DNA of 5,716 bases from Methanobrevibacter sp. (GTDB lineage: Archaea; Methanobacteriota; Methanobacteria; Methanobacteriales; Methanobacteriaceae), in assembly GCA_009777005.1 (NCBI GenBank), contig WRMT01000202.1, positions 1-5,716 on the forward strand. The letters are read 5' to 3'. Under the pieces are notes generated by a model. That model was not told the origin of the DNA and did no database searches. It worked only from the letters and a program-made list of their open reading frames with translations. Of the stretch, positions 1-5,504 are shown one piece after another. The translations under genes were made by a program, and so were the position numbers. Position 1 is the stretch's first letter, and every line of letters begins with the position of its first letter.

Positions 1-100
1 AAATCTTCATTGTTTTAATTCATGATATATAACTTGTTTTATTTTCTATGAGAAGTACTAAGTTAGTAATTTTTAGTTGAGGTAAATATTTATTTAAAAG

Positions 101-286
101 TCTTTCAAGGTAGGCTATCTTTGTTGTTATTTTCATATGGTGAAATAAAGTCTTTCAAGGTAGTTATTTTTGTTGTTATTTTCATATGGTGAAATAAAGT
201 CTTTCAAGGTAGTTATTTTTGTTGTTATTTTCATATGGTGAAATAAAGTCTTTCAAGGTAGTTATTTTTGTTGTTATTTTCATATG
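101..286. repeat. 49-bp tandem repeat array, 3.8 copies, overlapping a gene's 3' end
   Basis: Copies begin with TCTTTCAAGG at 101, 151, 200 and 249, so unit lengths are 50, 49 and 49, followed by a 38-bp partial copy ending at 286 (CATATG). The three right-hand copies are identical where they overlap; the leftmost differs by a few bases and one extra base (TAGGCTATC in place of TAGTTATT). The rightmost partial copy codes for the last residues of the minus-strand zinc-ribbon protein, and that protein's stop codon (231-233) lies in the next copy. There are no unique spacers, so this is a minisatellite and not a CRISPR. Since 49 is not a multiple of three, each copy is read in a different frame. 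Confidence 0.95.
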
Positions 287-1121
287 ATTGTTCAATTAAA
301 AATAAAGCATAATCAATGTCATCATAGCTATTTAAGCTAAAAAAAACTATTTTGATTTTTTCATTTTCTGATTTTACTTGTGTAATAGCTTTATAATCAT
401 CAAATGGTTTATTTTCACTAAAAGATAATTTTAAGTTAATTTTATCATTATCTAAACTTATTTTAAGAAATTCAGAATTATATGAAAAGGTTAAATTATC
501 ATTTACAGTTTTAAATTTAATTTTATCATTCCAACTTAGAATTTCTTTTTCCAAACTCTTATAAATTTCAGCAATAGTAGTATCTGTTTTACTAATAATC
601 TCTTCTCTGAGTTTTTCATAATTATCTAAAACTAAATCACTTTCTAGGAGTTCATCAAGTTTTTTCTCAATTTCTTCATCAGTTAAATCTTCTTCTAAGG
701 ATTCGTTTTCTTGTTCAAGTTCATTGATTTCTTTTTTTTCTTCTTTTAATTTTTCTATGTATTCTTTTCTAATTTCCCTAATTAGTTTTTCATCTCCTTC
801 TATAACAGGTCCTCTATAACCGCATGTTTCACAATTCCAAATAGACCAAAGCTGAGGAAGAACCCAGTTAACATTATCTGAGCCACAATTAGGACATATC
901 TTCATCATATTCTCTAGAAAAGGTTCATTTTCTTTTTCAGTTTCATTGATTTTTTCTTTTTTTAATTTATAATTGTATTCTTCTCTGACTTTTTTAATTA
1001 GTTTTTCATCTCCTTCTATAACAGATCCTGTATAACTACATGTTTTACAAATCCAGAGAGATTCATCACTAAGAGATACACAACTAACACTTTCTGACCC
1101 ACATATAGGACATATTTTCAT
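231..1121 (-). CDS. Double zinc-ribbon protein with DUF5655-like C-terminal domain, function unknown
   Basis: A 296-residue soluble protein with no signal peptide or membrane segment. Two zinc ribbons are visible: C4-x2-C7 with C25-x2-C28, and C76-x2-C79 with C97-x2-C100. Each is followed by a near-identical stretch (VIEGDEKLI at 34-42 and 106-114) and a charged helical segment, so residues 1-72 and 73 to about 144 are an internal duplication. Residues 120-165 are Glu/Lys-rich and probably coiled coil. Residues 170-282 resemble DUF5655, a small domain found alone or in proteins linked to nucleic-acid metabolism; typical traits here are an IKFKT strand, alternating LKISL/INLKL strands and a final DDIDYALFLIEQSYE helix. 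The ATG at 1119-1121 is chosen because it opens the first ribbon and is preceded by GTGAT at short spacing. The last 17 codons lie in the 49-bp repeat array, so the natural C-terminus may have been replaced. A nucleic-acid or protein-binding role is plausible from the ribbons only; I do not assign a function. Confidence 0.85.
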   Translation of the reverse strand: MKICPICGSESVSCVSLSDESLWICKTCSYTGSVIEGDEKLIKKVREEYNYKLKKEKINETEKENEPFLENMMKICPNCGSDNVNWVLPQLWSIWNCETCGYRGPVIEGDEKLIREIRKEYIEKLKEEKKEINELEQENESLEEDLTDEEIEKKLDELLESDLVLDNYEKLREEIISKTDTTIAEIYKSLEKEILSWNDKIKFKTVNDNLTFSYNSEFLKISLDNDKINLKLSFSENKPFDDYKAITQVKSENEKIKIVFFSLNSYDDIDYALFLIEQSYENNNKNNYLERLYFTI

Positions 1122-1175
1122 AATATCACTTCACTTTAGCTATAAAAATATTCTCTTCTTTACAGCTCATTATCT

Positions 1176-1198
1176 AATATTTTTCCTAAAAAAATATT
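1176..1198. repeat. 9-bp inverted repeat in the leader of the zinc-ribbon gene
   Basis: Perfect arms AATATTTTT (1176-1184) and AAAAATATT (1190-1198) flank CCTAA. It lies between the candidate TATA box and the start codon of the minus-strand gene, around where transcription would begin. It could form a weak hairpin in the leader or bind a dimeric regulator. The arms are pure A+T, so chance occurrence in this background is quite possible. Confidence 0.4.
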
Positions 1199-1201
1199 GT
1201 T

Positions 1202-1211
1202 TATGTATAAA
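1202..1211 (-). promoter_or_regulatory. Candidate TATA box for the zinc-ribbon gene
   Basis: On the minus strand the sequence reads TTTATACATA, close to the archaeal TATA consensus. It is about 80 bp upstream of the ATG at 1121, giving an expected transcript start near 1178 and a leader of roughly 55 nt. It sits about 15 bp from the edge of the 45-bp repeat array, which is therefore upstream of the promoter. The call rests on pattern only, in a sequence where TATA-like strings are common. Confidence 0.35.
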
Positions 1212-1225
1212 TGAACTACTAATTT

Positions 1226-1364
1226 TAATGAAAGAAGTTTGGTAATAACCTATAAATTTTAAAAATTATTTAATGAAAGAAGTTTGGTAATGACCTATAA
1301 ATTTTAAAAATTATTTAATGAAAGAAGTTTGGTAATAACCTATAAATTTTAAAAATTATTTAAT
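1226..1364. repeat. 45-bp tandem repeat array, three copies
   Basis: Copies start with TAATGAAAGAAG at 1226, 1271 and 1316, exactly 45 bp apart, with TAAT of a fourth at 1361-1364. Copies 1 and 3 are identical; copy 2 has one change (GGTAATGACC for GGTAATAACC). Each unit holds a short palindrome, AATTTTAAAAATT. The array ends 4 bp from the stop codon (1369-1371) of the minus-strand PP-loop gene, so it forms the start of that gene's 3' untranslated region. It also lies upstream of the next gene's promoter. Near-identity of the copies points to recent expansion. Confidence 0.95.
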
Positions 1365-1368
1365 AATC

Positions 1369-2433
1369 TTATTCTATTTTATAAAAACTCCAAATTAAAT
1401 CTAGGGCTTCTCCTGGTTCTAATGCACCTGAACGGGTTTCTCTTAAGATTCTTTGGATAGAAAATTTTTTCATATAAGGATATTTTTTATGGACTTCATA
1501 TAGTAAGGGACAACCAAATCCTTTAATTTTATGTAAATTATATTCATTAACTATATTTTTTATTTCTTCTTTTCCTATGGAAAGAGTAGCTGGAAAATTT
1601 AATCTAGCTATTGATTTAATTTTTTCTTTATCCTCTTCAATAGCTATGTCATTTTTAGTAATGCATTGACTAGCTGTTGAAAGCATGTCGCCAAAGATTA
1701 CAATATCAATATCATTTTTTGCTGCAAATCTAAATAATGTATCTTCTGTATTATTTGAACATCTACCACAAGGATGAAATTTGCCATTTAATGAATTTTT
1801 AATAATATCCCTATAATCAACTCTTAAATATTGGTGTTTAACATTTAAATTTTCACATAATTTGTTAATATTATATTTAAACTGGTTAGGAAGGATAATT
1901 GTTCCAGGATCAATAGTAATAGCTATTGGATTAAATCCTAAATACTTAGCTAATATTAATGAAAAACTACTATCAACACCTCCAGATAATGCAACAATAG
2001 CTTGATGATCAGCTGATTCAGAGATTTTTCTGTTTTTAAAATAGCTATTTATATCAAAATTATAAATTTTAGCTATTTTTTCTTTTAACAGATCTTTTAA
2101 GTTTTTTAAAGGAATAATTTCTCTAGGATAACTTGTTATGAAGGAATTTAAACTGATTAAGGATTGTTCCATTTGATATTTTTTTAATATATGGTCGCTA
2201 TAGCTATCTACATGAATTTTATTTAAATTAAGCTTTTCTTTTAGTTTTCCAACTACCCATCCTCCCTTTCCAATAATTGCAGATTTATCAGGACGATCAA
2301 AAGTAATAATCCACAGCTCATTTTTTTCATCATTGAACAATAATTCTTTTACATTAATTTCAGAATCCTTATGCCCAATTTCTTTCCTTATTTTTTTTAT
2401 ATGATTAATAATTTCATTTTTAGATAATTTCAA
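1369..2433 (-). CDS. KH-motif PP-loop ATPase with three-cysteine Fe-S signature, candidate RNA-thiolation enzyme
   Basis: A 354-residue cytoplasmic protein. Residues 53-64 (IIGKGGWVVGKL) carry the GxxG loop of a KH RNA-binding fold. Residues 148-156 (ALSGGVDSS) are the SGGxDS pyrophosphate loop of N-type ATP pyrophosphatases, which adenylate a substrate. C222-x2-C225 (PCGRC) and C308 (GFGCPL) follow, an order and spacing resembling the three [4Fe-4S]-ligating cysteines of TtuA/TtcA/Ncs6 tRNA 2-thiolation enzymes. The usual GHNADD-type motif of those enzymes is replaced by FGDMLSTASQ (247-256), so this is a separate branch. The inferred role is ATP-dependent sulfur transfer to tRNA or another RNA; the target is unknown. 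The start is TTG at 2431-2433, chosen for the strong GGGTGA site 4 nt upstream and the complete N-terminal domain. It is transcribed away from the acetyltransferase, and 247 bp with a repeat array separate it from the next minus-strand gene, so it is probably monocistronic. Confidence 0.85.
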   Translation of the reverse strand: MKLSKNEIINHIKKIRKEIGHKDSEINVKELLFNDEKNELWIITFDRPDKSAIIGKGGWVVGKLKEKLNLNKIHVDSYSDHILKKYQMEQSLISLNSFITSYPREIIPLKNLKDLLKEKIAKIYNFDINSYFKNRKISESADHQAIVALSGGVDSSFSLILAKYLGFNPIAITIDPGTIILPNQFKYNINKLCENLNVKHQYLRVDYRDIIKNSLNGKFHPCGRCSNNTEDTLFRFAAKNDIDIVIFGDMLSTASQCITKNDIAIEEDKEKIKSIARLNFPATLSIGKEEIKNIVNEYNLHKIKGFGCPLLYEVHKKYPYMKKFSIQRILRETRSGALEPGEALDLIWSFYKIE

Positions 2434-2443
2434 TTTTTCACCC
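2431..2443 (-). promoter_or_regulatory. Ribosome binding site fixing a TTG start
   Basis: On the minus strand GGGTGA (2438-2443) is followed by AAAA and the TTG start at 2431-2433. The GGTGA core complements the 3' end of archaeal 16S rRNA (AUCACCUCC). This is among the clearest Shine-Dalgarno sites in the window and supports TTG initiation. Confidence 0.7.
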
Positions 2444-2732
2444 TAATTTGTAAAAAAATCCATTAAATTATTTAATTTTTAAAAAATATTTAAAGAAATT
2501 CAAAAAATACTTTAACAAGAAGATATTAATTATATATATTTAATAAATCATATTAATTATAAGAAAAAATATACAGTATAGAGAGCTATATCAAAGCATA
2601 TATATTCTTAATTTTTGCCATATAATTAGTTTATTAACAATATTTTATATTTTTTTTAAATTTTTGTAGAAATATTTTATGAATGAGATATTAATATATC
2701 TAATAATTCATACATATTAAAAATGGAATGGT
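2434..2732. promoter_or_regulatory. Divergent promoter region without tandem repeats
   Basis: This 299-bp, almost entirely A+T segment separates the minus-strand PP-loop gene from the plus-strand acetyltransferase and must hold both promoters. For the minus strand, TTTAAATA at 2487-2494 matches the archaeal TATA consensus and lies about 57 bp from the TTG start. For the plus strand several TATA-like strings exist (for example near 2641-2662) and I cannot choose among them. An inverted repeat, AGATAT-TAAT-ATATCT, at 2686-2701 lies close to the acetyltransferase start and could be an operator or chance. It is the only sizeable complete gap in the window without a tandem array. Confidence 0.5.
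2487..2494 (-). promoter_or_regulatory. Candidate TATA box for the PP-loop gene
   Basis: The minus strand reads TTTAAATA, a full match to the methanogen TATA consensus. Its distance to the TTG start predicts a leader of about 30 nt. A second TATA-like string (AAATATATATA, near 2531-2541) lies further upstream. The A+T background limits confidence. Confidence 0.4.
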
Positions 2733-3341
2733 ATGATGGCCAGTTTTTTAGGCATATTTAATGATGATAGTGATATTAATAATCCAGAATTAGCTAAAGA
2801 TAATGTTAAGATTGGTGTTAGCTATAAAAAATTTAGTAAGGACCCTATTTTAGGTAAAAAATTTCTTCTTCGTTCTAATACAGTAATTTATAATGATGTT
2901 GTTATAGGGGATAATTTTAAGACAGGTCATAATGTAGTCATAAGAGAACAAACTAAAATTGGTGACAATGTTTTAATTGGAACTAATAGCATAGTAGAAG
3001 GAGAATGTACTATTGGAAGTGATATTAGTATCCAATCTAGTGTTTATATCCCAAGAAAAACTATTATTGAAGATAATGTTTTCATAGGTCCATGTGCCTG
3101 TTTTACTAATGATCGATATCCTGTTAGAGTTGAATATAAATTAAAAGGTCCTCAAATTAGAAAAGGGGCTTCTATTGGAGCTAATACTACATTTTTATCT
3201 AATATTGAAGTTGGAGAAGGTGCAATAGTAGCTGCTGGTGCAGTTGTTACACGGAGTGTTCCTCCTTATTATTTAGCTATTGGTACTCCAGCTAAGATTA
3301 AACCATTACCTATTAAATTAAGAGTTCCAAATATGCTTTAA
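2733..3341 (+). CDS. WbpD/WlbB-type left-handed beta-helix N-acetyltransferase
   Basis: A 202-residue protein built of isoleucine-patch hexapeptide repeats (DVVIGDNF, TKIGDNVLIGT, CTIGSDI, IIEDNVFIGP, ASIGANTTF, IEVGEGAIVAAGAVV), which form a left-handed beta-helix that trimerises and binds acetyl-CoA between subunits. The FTNDRYP segment (124-130), the loop before KGPQIRKGASIGAN and the C-terminal VPPYYLAIGTPAK stretch are typical of WbpD/WlbB. Those enzymes acetylate the 3-amino group of UDP-2-acetamido-3-amino-uronic acid. The length matches that family (about 190-200). It probably acts in the cytoplasm on a nucleotide-sugar for a surface or protein-linked glycan; the exact sugar cannot be read from sequence. 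The usual partner genes (dehydrogenase, aminotransferase) are not in the window. The start at 2733 gives MMASFLG; the next Met at 2736 is equally possible, as only a weak GGAATGGT precedes them. Confidence 0.85.
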   Translation: MMASFLGIFNDDSDINNPELAKDNVKIGVSYKKFSKDPILGKKFLLRSNTVIYNDVVIGDNFKTGHNVVIREQTKIGDNVLIGTNSIVEGECTIGSDISIQSSVYIPRKTIIEDNVFIGPCACFTNDRYPVRVEYKLKGPQIRKGASIGANTTFLSNIEVGEGAIVAAGAVVTRSVPPYYLAIGTPAKIKPLPIKLRVPNML

Positions 3342-3452
3342 TAAGATAATTATTTATTATTTTTATTTATTATTTATTAAACTTTTAATAGATTGTTACT
3401 AGAACATAAATGATAATTAGGTAAAAAAAATGAGTATTTCTTCTATTTTTAG
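3342..3452 (+). terminator. Candidate T-rich termination region after the acetyltransferase
   Basis: Just past the stop codon, 3349-3380 on the coding strand is a run of short T tracts broken by single A's (TTATTTATT repeats). Archaeal RNA polymerase terminates at such tracts without needing a hairpin. The rest of the segment up to the 73-bp array shows nothing else, apart from a 13-codon ATG frame at 3430 that I do not accept as a gene. Confidence 0.35.
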
Positions 3453-3669
3453 TTTTTTATTATCTTTTTAAATATTTTGAATTAAATTTATTAATATGAT
3501 TATAATTATTATATTGATAAAGATATTTTTTATTATCTTTTTAAATATTTTGAATTAAATTTGTTAAAATAATTATAATTATTATGCTGATAAAGATATT
3601 TTTTATTATCTTTTTAAATATTGTGAATTAAATTTGTTAAAATGATTATAATTATTATGCTGATAAAAA
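3453..3669. repeat. 73-bp tandem repeat array, three copies
   Basis: The marker TATTATC ends at 3464, 3537 and 3610, exactly 73 bp apart. Units run about 3453-3525, 3526-3598 and 3599-3669, the last fading out after GCTGATAAA. Copies differ at a few bases: copy 1 has ATTAATATGATTA and ATATTGATAA, copies 2 and 3 have GTTAAAATRATTA and ATGCTGATAA, and copy 3 has TTGTGAA for TTTTGAA. Copies 2 and 3 are thus closest. The part around ATTATTATGCTGATAAAG resembles the unit of the array at 4148-4310. Confidence 0.93.
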
Positions 3670-3973
3670 TTATTTTATGATTATTAAGTAAATTTTAAAT
3701 AGTAGTATAAACTAATTTAAATAAGAAATATTTTTTTGTTTTAACTTTAAAATAATTATTACTGATTATATATTATTAAATAAGTTTTTAAAGATTTAAT
3801 TTTGAAATTGTTAAAATAATATTAATTAATTTTGATTTTTCATATGATTAAAATTATAAAATATCAATAAGATTTTTTAGTTTTTAAACTTTCATTTGAA
3901 ATTATATTATTATATTAATTTTAAGGTGAAATATTTTATTTATTATAAATTATTTATTATTGGGAAGATATAT
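3670..3973. other. AT-rich gap upstream of the ferredoxin, no gene found
   Basis: About 300 bp of nearly pure A+T between the 73-bp array and the ferredoxin start. It should contain the ferredoxin promoter; TATA-like strings occur near 3854-3863 (TTATAAAATA) and 3900-3908 (ATTATATTA), and I cannot pick one. The stretch near 3805-3830 (TTGTTAAAATAAT) is weakly similar to part of the 73-bp unit and may be a decayed copy. All ATG frames are under about ten codons. I see no RNA gene. Confidence 0.4.
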
Positions 3974-4138
3974 ATGATAGTTAAAGATTGGTGTATGTTT
4001 TGTGGTGAATGTGCTGGTGTATGCCCAAAGAACTTAATAGAAGTTAAGGAAATAACTTTGATTTTTAATGATGAAGATTGTAAAGAGTGCAGTACTTGTG
4101 TTAAAGCTTGTCCTATCAGTGCATTAGAAAAAGAATAA
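3974..4138 (+). CDS. 2x[4Fe-4S] ferredoxin, electron donor for the adjacent geranylgeranyl reductase
   Basis: A 54-residue bacterial-type dicluster ferredoxin. Two classic C-x2-C-x2-C-x3-C-P motifs are complete: C7, C10, C13, C17 and C36, C39, C42, C46, each set closing with Pro, which predicts two low-potential [4Fe-4S] clusters in the normal swapped-ligand arrangement. The start at 3974 is chosen because MIVKDWC is a normal ferredoxin N-terminus and GGGAAG lies at 3962-3967. The frame stays open upstream to a TTG at 3896, but that would add 26 residues of Tyr/Ile/Phe/Lys coded by pure AT sequence with no family counterpart. It lies 184 bp before the reductase on the same strand. In Methanosarcina acetivorans a neighbouring ferredoxin is needed for full activity of the homologous reductase, so the same partnership is inferred here. 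It may also serve other redox enzymes. Confidence 0.9.
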   Translation: MIVKDWCMFCGECAGVCPKNLIEVKEITLIFNDEDCKECSTCVKACPISALEKE

Positions 4139-4147
4139 ATAAAAAAT

Positions 4148-4310
4148 TAAATTATTATTGCAAATAAAGGATTATTATCAAAAAGTGTTGTAAATAATTA
4201 TTATTGCTAATAAAGGATTATTATCAGAAAGTGTTGTAAATTATTATTATTATTGCTAATAAAGGATTATTATCAGAAAGTGTTGTAAATTATTATTATT
4301 TTATTATTAT
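4148..4310. repeat. 43/46/49-bp tandem repeat array with variable ATT tract, in the reductase leader
   Basis: Three units at 4148-4190, 4191-4236 and 4237-4285, each ending in AGTGTTG, plus a partial fourth (TAA and ATT triplets) from 4286 to about 4310. Unit lengths rise in steps of three: 43, 46, 49. The difference lies in the ATT-type triplets before GC[A/T]AATAAAGG; copy 1 has three ATT triplets and copy 3 has five. The rest (ATAAAGGATTATTATC, AGTGTTGTAAAT) is nearly invariant. The array begins 9 bp after the ferredoxin stop codon and ends directly before the reductase ribosome binding site. It therefore makes up most of the reductase leader, or of the intercistronic RNA if the two genes are co-transcribed. 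Confidence 0.93.
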
Positions 4311-4311
4311 T

Positions 4312-4325
4312 GAGAGGATATTATG
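4312..4325 (+). promoter_or_regulatory. Ribosome binding site of the geranylgeranyl reductase
   Basis: GAGAGGA at 4312-4318 lies 4 nt before the ATG at 4323-4325 and contains a GAGG/AGGA core. It follows immediately on the last ATT triplets of the tandem array and confirms the start. Confidence 0.65.
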
Positions 4326-5504
4326 ATACAAACAGATGTGTTAGTGATTGGATCAGGACCTGCAGGATCATCAGCAGCTAAACACGCTGCTTTAGGTGGA
4401 GCAGACGTTATTTTAATTGATAAAAAATCTGAAATTGGGGCTCCAAAAAGATGTGCTGAAGGAGTATCTAAAGGAGGATTAGAAAAACTCGGAATAAAAC
4501 CAAATCCTCGCTGGGTGACAAAAGAATTAGATGGTGTAAGACTTGTTTCTCCTAATGGAACTAATGTATGGTTAACTTCTGATGAAATTGAGCTTCCTGA
4601 AGCAGGTTATATCCTGGAGAGAAAAGTTTTTGATAAACACATGGCAATGGATGCAGCAAGAGCTGGAGCTAAGATTCGGGTTAAAACATTAGCTAAGGAA
4701 ATGGAAAAAGATGGAAATAGCTATATTGTAACTTGCGAACATATGGGTGAATTATTCAAAATCCAAGCAAAAATTGTAATAGCTGCTGATGGACCAGAGT
4801 CAAGAGTAGCTAGGTGGGCTGGACTTAAAACAGCAACCAAAGCAAAAAACATGGAATCTGGAATTCAATTTGAAATGTGTGGAGTAGAAATGGAAAAACA
4901 AGATGTTATCGAGTTTTATTTTGGAAGTGTAGCTCCTGGAGGATATGCTTGGATTTTCCCTAAAGGTGATGATATAGCTAATGTTGGTCTTGCAGTTATA
5001 GCTCCTGATACTGATAAAACAGCTTATGATCATTTAATTGAATTTGTAAATAATTGTCCAGCTACTCAAAATGCACAAGCAGTTGAGTTAAATATTGGTG
5101 GAGACCCAGTTGGTGGAATGCCTAAAAAGATATACGCTGATAATTTACTTGTAGTTGGAGATGCTGCAGGTCAAGTAAACCCATTAACAGGAGGAGGAAT
5201 AATCAGCGGAATGACTGGTGGAATGCATGCAGGTATTGTAGCTGGTGAAGCTATTGCTGATGAAGATTACTCAGAAAATAGATTAAGACAATATGATACT
5301 AATGTTAGAGAAGCTATTGGTGCTGAGATAGATAAATACCTTAAAGTAAAAGATTTCGCACTTTCCTTATCTGATAAAGAACTTGATTCAGTAGCTAAAG
5401 CTTTCCAAGATATTGAGTTTGAAAAAGTTAGTACTACAGAACTTGTAAAAAGTTTAGTTAAAGTTTCACCTAAAGCTTTTGTTAAATTAGGTAAATTAAT
5501 ATAG
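4323..5504 (+). CDS. Geranylgeranyl reductase family FAD enzyme (digeranylgeranylglycerophospholipid reductase)
   Basis: A 393-residue FAD-dependent enzyme that saturates the isoprenoid chains of archaeal ether lipids, turning unsaturated archaeol precursors into archaeol phospholipids, with reduced ferredoxin as probable donor (compare EC 1.3.7.11). The N-terminal Rossmann motif is GSGPAG (G10, G12, G15), with an acidic residue closing the second strand (D33). The family motif KRCAEG (42-47) contains C44, at the position of the conserved cysteine of archaeal GGRs. ADGPES (155-160) is the middle FAD motif, GGYAWIFPKG (206-215) belongs to the substrate domain, and GDAAGQVNPLTGGGI (279-293) is the second FAD motif. 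Length is normal for methanogen GGRs (about 390-400), and the gene looks intact. It acts at the inner face of the membrane on lipid substrate. It is richer in G+C than its neighbours, as expected for a well-expressed core gene. No clear TATA box precedes it, so it is probably transcribed with the ferredoxin. Confidence 0.95.
   Translation: MIQTDVLVIGSGPAGSSAAKHAALGGADVILIDKKSEIGAPKRCAEGVSKGGLEKLGIKPNPRWVTKELDGVRLVSPNGTNVWLTSDEIELPEAGYILERKVFDKHMAMDAARAGAKIRVKTLAKEMEKDGNSYIVTCEHMGELFKIQAKIVIAADGPESRVARWAGLKTATKAKNMESGIQFEMCGVEMEKQDVIEFYFGSVAPGGYAWIFPKGDDIANVGLAVIAPDTDKTAYDHLIEFVNNCPATQNAQAVELNIGGDPVGGMPKKIYADNLLVVGDAAGQVNPLTGGGIISGMTGGMHAGIVAGEAIADEDYSENRLRQYDTNVREAIGAEIDKYLKVKDFALSLSDKELDSVAKAFQDIEFEKVSTTELVKSLVKVSPKAFVKLGKLI

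Noticed and set aside
48..80. Ten-codon ATG frame at the left edge
   Set aside because: Too short, with no ribosome binding site; nothing else supported in 1-100.
101..286. Possible CRISPR array
   Set aside because: Units are contiguous with no unique spacers between them, and no cas gene is present. The same holds for the other arrays.
1226..1364. Insertion-sequence remnant or transposon ends
   Set aside because: Repeats are direct and adjacent, with no terminal inverted repeats, target duplication or transposase fragment.
231..2433. Defence island, from DUF5655 and PP-loop (DndC-like) neighbours
   Set aside because: DUF5655 and PP-loop domains do occur in restriction and phosphorothioation systems, but there is no nuclease, methylase, Dnd partner or toxin-antitoxin pair here. 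The KH and cysteine pattern fits RNA modification better.
3430..3471. 13-codon frame MSISSIFSFLLSF with AGGT upstream
   Set aside because: The AGGT lies at usable spacing and the 73-bp array begins within its 3' end, but a frame this short is expected by chance in this T-rich sequence and nothing else supports it.
3896..3973. N-terminal extension of the ferredoxin starting at TTG 3896
   Set aside because: It would add 26 residues encoded by almost pure AT sequence, with no plausible ribosome site and no counterpart in dicluster ferredoxins. ATG at 3974 gives a standard 54-residue protein.
3342..3973. tRNA or small RNA gene in the large gap
   Set aside because: No G+C-rich structured segment, no T-loop (GTTCRA) motif and no cloverleaf-like arms; the stretch is nearly pure A+T.
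4800..5033. 77-residue minus-strand open frame inside the reductase
   Set aside because: It lies wholly within the strongly supported reductase gene, has Ser/Phe/Cys-rich shadow composition and no ribosome site or family features.
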